64,000 bases of DNA, taken from Cruoricaptor ignavus. Its GTDB lineage: Bacteria; Bacteroidota; Bacteroidia; Flavobacteriales; Weeksellaceae. Positions 60,909 through 64,000 of this stretch are shown one piece after another (within the stretch, counting starts at the first letter, position 1; the number at the start of each line of letters is the position of its first letter). The stretch covers positions 407,176 through 471,175 of the forward strand of contig NZ_FQYI01000001.1 of NCBI RefSeq assembly GCF_900141665.1, read 5' to 3'. The position numbers were made by a program, and so were the translations under genes. Below the pieces are notes generated by a model, which made no database searches, had not been told where the DNA came from, and was given only the letters and a program-made list of their open reading frames with translations.

Positions 60909-62267
60909 ATGAACAGCCTTACAGTGGAGCAGCGCATCCAGAACTTTGTAGCAAAAATTGAAGCCAAAAACCCCAATCAGCCGGAGTTCCTCCAGGCGGT
61001 GAAAGAAGTGGCTCTCACGGTAATCCCCTTCGTGGCCACACAGGAAAAATACGACGGGATGAAGCTGCTGGAGCGTATGGCAGAGCCGGAGCGCGTCATC
61101 ATCTTCCGTGTGGCTTGGGTGGATGACAAAGGAGAAATTCAGGTAAACCGCGGCTTCCGCGTACAGATGAACTCCGCTATCGGCCCTTACAAGGGCGGCA
61201 TCCGCTTCCACCCGAGCGTGAACCTCTCCGTACTGAAATTCCTCGCCTTCGAGCAGGTTTTTAAAAACTCCCTCACCACCCTCCCGATGGGCGGCGGCAA
61301 GGGCGGCTCCGATTTCGATCCTCAGGGAAAATCCGATATGGAAATTATGCGCTTCTGCCAGGCATTTATGACGGAGCTCTGCAAACACATCGGCCCGGAA
61401 ACCGATGTCCCTGCTGGCGATATCGGTGTCGGTGCTCGCGAAATCGGCTATCTTTTCGGGCAGTATAAAAAAATCCGCAACGAATTTACGGGCGTTCTTA
61501 CAGGGAAAGGCCTCGCCTACGGTGGCTCATTGATACGCCCGGAGGCTACCGGCTACGGCGTTGTGTACTTCGCGGAGCAGATGCTGCAAACCATTGGCGA
61601 AAAAATCGAAGGAAAAACTGCCACAATTTCCGGCTTTGGAAATGTAGCCTGGGGCGTGGCGAAAAAATTCACGGAACTTGGCGGCAAAGTATTGACTATT
61701 TCCGGACCGGACGGTTATATTTATGATGAGGACGGCATTTCCGGTGAAAAAATCGATTATATGCTGGAGATGCGCGCATCGGGGAACAACCGCGCGGAAG
61801 ATTATCTGAAGAAATTCCCTTCTGCGAAATTCTTCGCCGGGAAGAGGCCTTGGGAAGTGAAGTGCGATGTGGCCTTCCCTTGTGCTACACAGAACGAGCT
61901 GGACCTGGATGATGCGAAGAACCTGGTATCCAACGGCGCAATCTGCGTGACGGAGGCAGCAAATATGCCTTCTACCCTGGAAGCAATCAACCATTTTATC
62001 GACAATAAGGTGCTCTTCTCCCCGGGTAAGGCCTCCAATGCCGGCGGCGTAGCAACTTCCGGGCTGGAAATGACGCAGAACAGCATCCGCCTAAACTGGT
62101 CTTCCGAGGAAGTTGATGCACGCCTGAAGGAAATTATGACCGGCATCCACCATGCCTGCCTGACCTACGGCAAGGAAGAGAGCGGCTATGTAAACTATGT
62201 GAAAGGCGCGAACATTGCTGGCTTCGTGAAGGTGGCCGAAGCAATGCTGGCACAGGGCGTGGTATAG
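60909..62267 (+). CDS. gdhA: Glutamate dehydrogenase, NADP-type
   Basis: Aminates 2-oxoglutarate to glutamate. The 452-residue subunit has the substrate lobe with PYKGGIRFHPSVNLS and MGGGKGGSDFDP (catalytic Lys region), AGDIGVGAREIGYLFG, and the coenzyme lobe starting ISGFGNVAWGVA. The size and the GVAKKFTELGGKV region fit the hexameric small-subunit type used for ammonium assimilation. Its own promoter element and terminator make it a single-gene unit. Confidence 0.97.
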   Translation: MNSLTVEQRIQNFVAKIEAKNPNQPEFLQAVKEVALTVIPFVATQEKYDGMKLLERMAEPERVIIFRVAWVDDKGEIQVNRGFRVQMNSAIGPYKGGIRFHPSVNLSVLKFLAFEQVFKNSLTTLPMGGGKGGSDFDPQGKSDMEIMRFCQAFMTELCKHIGPETDVPAGDIGVGAREIGYLFGQYKKIRNEFTGVLTGKGLAYGGSLIRPEATGYGVVYFAEQMLQTIGEKIEGKTATISGFGNVAWGVAKKFTELGGKVLTISGPDGYIYDEDGISGEKIDYMLEMRASGNNRAEDYLKKFPSAKFFAGKRPWEVKCDVAFPCATQNELDLDDAKNLVSNGAICVTEAANMPSTLEAINHFIDNKVLFSPGKASNAGGVATSGLEMTQNSIRLNWSSEEVDARLKEIMTGIHHACLTYGKEESGYVNYVKGANIAGFVKVAEAMLAQGVV

Positions 62268-62293
62268 CTTACCATCCCTCGATACATTTTAGA

Positions 62294-62320
62294 AAATGCC
62301 GGCATCCCCGGCATTTTTGT
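62294..62320 (+). terminator. Rho-independent terminator after gdhA
   Basis: Perfect 9-bp stem AAATGCCGG (62294-62302) / CCGGCATTT (62308-62316), 5-nt loop, followed by TTG and further Ts. Confidence 0.85.
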
Positions 62321-62364
62321 TTAAAATTTAACATTTTCGCAACATTCATTTTAATCTACTTATG

Positions 62365-62372
62365 TACTTTTG
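62365..62372 (+). promoter_or_regulatory. -7 promoter element for the LpxH-like gene
   Basis: TACTTTTG matches TAnnTTTG, 14 bp before the ATG at 62387 in an AT-rich gap after the gdhA terminator. Confidence 0.5.
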
Positions 62373-62386
62373 CGAAAATTGCAAAA

Positions 62387-63238
62387 ATGCCAAAAAGCCG
62401 ACGGGAAGTAGAAGTTGTCATTATTTCAGATGTGCATCTCGGCACATACGGTTGCCACGCCAAAGAGCTGCTCTCTTACCTGAAAACCGTAAAACCTAAA
62501 ATTTTAGTTTTAAACGGAGACATCATTGACGGCTGGGCTTTCTCGAAGCGCTATTTTCCGAAGTCTCATATGGCAGTCATCAGCGAATTGTTTAAACTGA
62601 TGAAGAAGGATACGCAGGTGATCTACATTACCGGAAACCACGATGAATTCCTGCGCCAGTACACGGATTTGCAGATGGGAAACCTCTTCCTGACTGATAA
62701 ATATCTGCTGGAACTAAACGGAAAAAAACACTGGATTTTCCACGGTGATGTGTTTGACAACACCACCAAGGGCTGGGCAAAAATGATCGCGAAGCTCGGC
62801 GGACTGGGCTACGACTGGCTGATCCTCGTCAACCGCGCGGTGAACTGGCTGCTGAATGCGATGGGCAGGCCGAAGGTTTCGCTATCGAAGAAAGTGAAAA
62901 ATTCCGTGAAAGAAGCTGTGAAATTCATCGCCGATTTTGAAGAAAAAGCGATAGAATTGGCGATTGACAACAGGTACGATTTCGTAATCTGCGGGCACAT
63001 CCATCAGCCTGCGGACAGAATAGCGACGAATGACACCGGCAGCGTGCATTACCTAAATTCCGGCGACTGGATTGAGAACCTGACTTATCTGGAATACAAC
63101 GACGGCGAATGGAAGCTTTGCCAGTTTGACACTAAAAATTTCGTTGAAGAAAAAATAGACGGCCAAAGCATCAACCTGAACTTGGAAAGGCTGATGCAGC
63201 CGCAGGTTTTCGCGGCAATGAATGAGCTTCAGAATTAA
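62387..63238 (+). CDS. LpxH-like UDP-2,3-diacylglucosamine pyrophosphatase / metallophosphoesterase
   Basis: Hydrolyses UDP-diacylglucosamine to lipid X in lipid A synthesis in typical members. The 283-residue protein has the calcineurin-like metal sites DVHLG (D19, H21), NGDIIDGW, GNHDEFLRQ, and CGHIHQPADR. It is longer than E. coli LpxH by a helical insert, as in the Bacteroidota/LpxH2-like form. Its end overlaps the thioesterase gene by 4 bp. Confidence 0.88.
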   Translation: MPKSRREVEVVIISDVHLGTYGCHAKELLSYLKTVKPKILVLNGDIIDGWAFSKRYFPKSHMAVISELFKLMKKDTQVIYITGNHDEFLRQYTDLQMGNLFLTDKYLLELNGKKHWIFHGDVFDNTTKGWAKMIAKLGGLGYDWLILVNRAVNWLLNAMGRPKVSLSKKVKNSVKEAVKFIADFEEKAIELAIDNRYDFVICGHIHQPADRIATNDTGSVHYLNSGDWIENLTYLEYNDGEWKLCQFDTKNFVEEKIDGQSINLNLERLMQPQVFAAMNELQN

Positions 63239-63744
63239 TTCTCCAAACCCCCTGCTAAAATTTCTGCATCAACATTCTCCGGCTGGAATGGCAAGTTTTT
63301 GATATCCTCGCGCGACATCACGGCGCAGTTTTCGCTGCGGTATTTCCTCATCACATCCAGTATGTCGTCCGGCGGCGTGGTGCTCTTGCGAAGCATCAGA
63401 TCGATCCAGACTCCGGTGGCTTCCCCGGTTGCGATGTGCGTACCATCCGGCAGGAAAAACCGCTGAAAAAACCGGTACACTGCGCCATCTTCAGAGAAAC
63501 CTCCAATCTCCACGCTTACGAAAAACTCCTGCCCGTAATGGATTTCGCGGAAAAATGAAAATCTCTCGTGAAGGATTGCCGGGCCTACGCCCCAGCGGTT
63601 CAGCTCCTTCAGGCCTATGCGGTGCTGCTCCATAAAGCGCATCCTAGCCTCGGCGGTGTACTGCATATAGGCAGAATTGCCCATATGCCTGTTGGCATCG
63701 ATATCCGCCCATTGCACGCGGAATTTTGAGAAATATGTTGACAT
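63235..63744 (-). CDS. Hotdog-fold acyl-CoA thioesterase (YbgC/FcbC-like)
   Basis: A 169-residue 4HBT-type protein. QWADIDANRHMGNSAYMQYTAEARMRFM contains the Asp-His region of the active site, followed by hotdog strands ILHERFSFFREIHYGQEFFVSV and TGVWIDLMLRK, and a C-terminal extension rich in Asn/Asp. Substrate unknown. Only 25 bp separate its start from the IS982-type element, so the natural promoter may be displaced. Confidence 0.88.
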   Translation of the reverse strand: MSTYFSKFRVQWADIDANRHMGNSAYMQYTAEARMRFMEQHRIGLKELNRWGVGPAILHERFSFFREIHYGQEFFVSVEIGGFSEDGAVYRFFQRFFLPDGTHIATGEATGVWIDLMLRKSTTPPDDILDVMRKYRSENCAVMSREDIKNLPFQPENVDAEILAGGLEN

Positions 63745-63769
63745 TTTTAGTAAAAATTTATATTAAAAT

Positions 63770-64000
63770 ACCCGTAGTGCATTATAAAATAGGTTGCTCA
63801 AGTGACTAAAAATTAGTATATTGTATTGACTACCAATCAAATACGATTATGAGCAACCTTGAGGCAAGTTACAACTTAATTTTAAATAATTTAAGAGACA
63901 TTTCAGAAACTGAAGATTTTTATTTTAAACCTATAAAACCAAAACTATCTGATATAGAGTTGATTGGCTTGATTATTTTGGCTGAATTTAAGTCCATTGA
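63770..64000 (+). mobile_element. IS982-family insertion sequence, left end (cut by the window edge)
   Basis: A putative terminal sequence ACCCGTAGTGCATTATAAAAT begins at 63770, and a transposase reading frame starts 79 bp in. IS982 members often begin with ACCC. The right end, the other terminal repeat and target duplication lie outside the window. Confidence 0.75.
63849..64000 (+). CDS. IS982-family transposase, N-terminal part
   Basis: The first 50 residues begin MSNLEASYNLILNNLR and continue with the PIKPKLSDIELIGLIILAEF segment typical for IS982-type transposases of flavobacteria such as ISRa1 of Riemerella. The DDE catalytic residues lie beyond the window edge, so activity cannot be judged. 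Confidence 0.8.
   Translation, partial: MSNLEASYNLILNNLRDISETEDFYFKPIKPKLSDIELIGLIILAEFKSI

Noticed and set aside
1..64000. CRISPR arrays, rRNA genes, replication origin or known riboswitches
   Set aside because: I looked for regularly spaced repeats, rRNA core sequences, DnaA-box clusters and aptamer-like conserved leaders and saw none; a covariance-model search would be needed to exclude rare RNAs.

Overview
The window looks like a chromosome segment of a flavobacterium, most likely from the Weeksellaceae (Chryseobacterium/Elizabethkingia/Riemerella group). The grounds are: many starts are preceded by the Bacteroidota -7 promoter element TAnnTTTG and Shine-Dalgarno sites are weak; it carries Bacteroidota-typical families (an S46 dipeptidyl-peptidase, DUF4271, DUF4293, DUF4296, DUF3078, a SpmA-SpmB fusion, an RprXY-like two-component pair, a Rho with a long disordered insert); and an IS982-type element starts at the right edge. 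Genus is an inference from family resemblance; no database search was possible.

Layout. 1-1.75 kb (minus): heme genes hemC (cut by the window edge) and hemA. 1.9-9.1 kb (plus): the complete rod-elongation operon mreB-mreC-mreD-mrdA(PBP2)-rodA, then a DUF4271 membrane protein and hemD. 9.1-12 kb: a small conserved protein and a histidine kinase/response regulator pair. 12-15.3 kb: a polyprenol-phosphate sugar transferase, a DUF4296 lipoprotein, tgt and an LptF/LptG permease, facing birA. 16.1-23.4 kb: rsfS, ftsH, an LUD protein, cdsA, psd, a lipoprotein and a CPA2 antiporter. 23.4-32.1 kb (minus): an MsbA-like ABC exporter, a TrmH-family methylase, a lipoprotein, an EEP-family hydrolase, a rhomboid, mutL, an HI0933-type flavoprotein and two YsnF/DUF2382 stress proteins. 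32.2-33.7 kb: folC and two tRNA-Val genes with different anticodons. 33.7-39.3 kb (minus): SpmAB fusion, a small protein coupled to accD, accD, fba, nadK and a CBS protein. 39.3-40.2 kb holds intergenic repeats and a broken acyltransferase gene. 40.3-42.6 kb: a DUF4293 protein and rho.

The accessory part is 42.6-45.8 kb, an AT-rich island between rho and sodA. It holds a lipoprotein gene frameshifted at an 8-T tract, a periplasmic thioredoxin-like gene, a 134-bp imperfect palindrome resembling an integron attC site, a second truncated copy of the lipoprotein 3' part (a perfect 179-bp direct repeat with 995-bp spacing) with a different Cys-rich C-terminus, a small membrane protein, and a Cro/C1-type regulator with strong palindromes facing a small secreted protein. 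Recombination between the repeats would rebuild an intact lipoprotein gene with the Cys-rich tail. This is the best candidate for something undescribed in the window.

45.9-63.8 kb returns to core genes: sodA, an uncharacterised protein, a DCC-family protein, pepT, a YkgJ cysteine-cluster protein, a group III truncated haemoglobin, ChaA-type and CPA1 antiporters, an AlkD-like protein, hflX, a SemiSWEET, a META lipoprotein, an S46 dipeptidyl-peptidase, a DUF3078 protein, a second rhomboid, dprA, gdhA, an LpxH-like phosphoesterase and a thioesterase whose upstream region ends at the IS982-type element.

Several core proteins lack residues that define their families elsewhere: AccD and Tgt have lost their zinc-binding cysteines, and MutL lacks the endonuclease motif.
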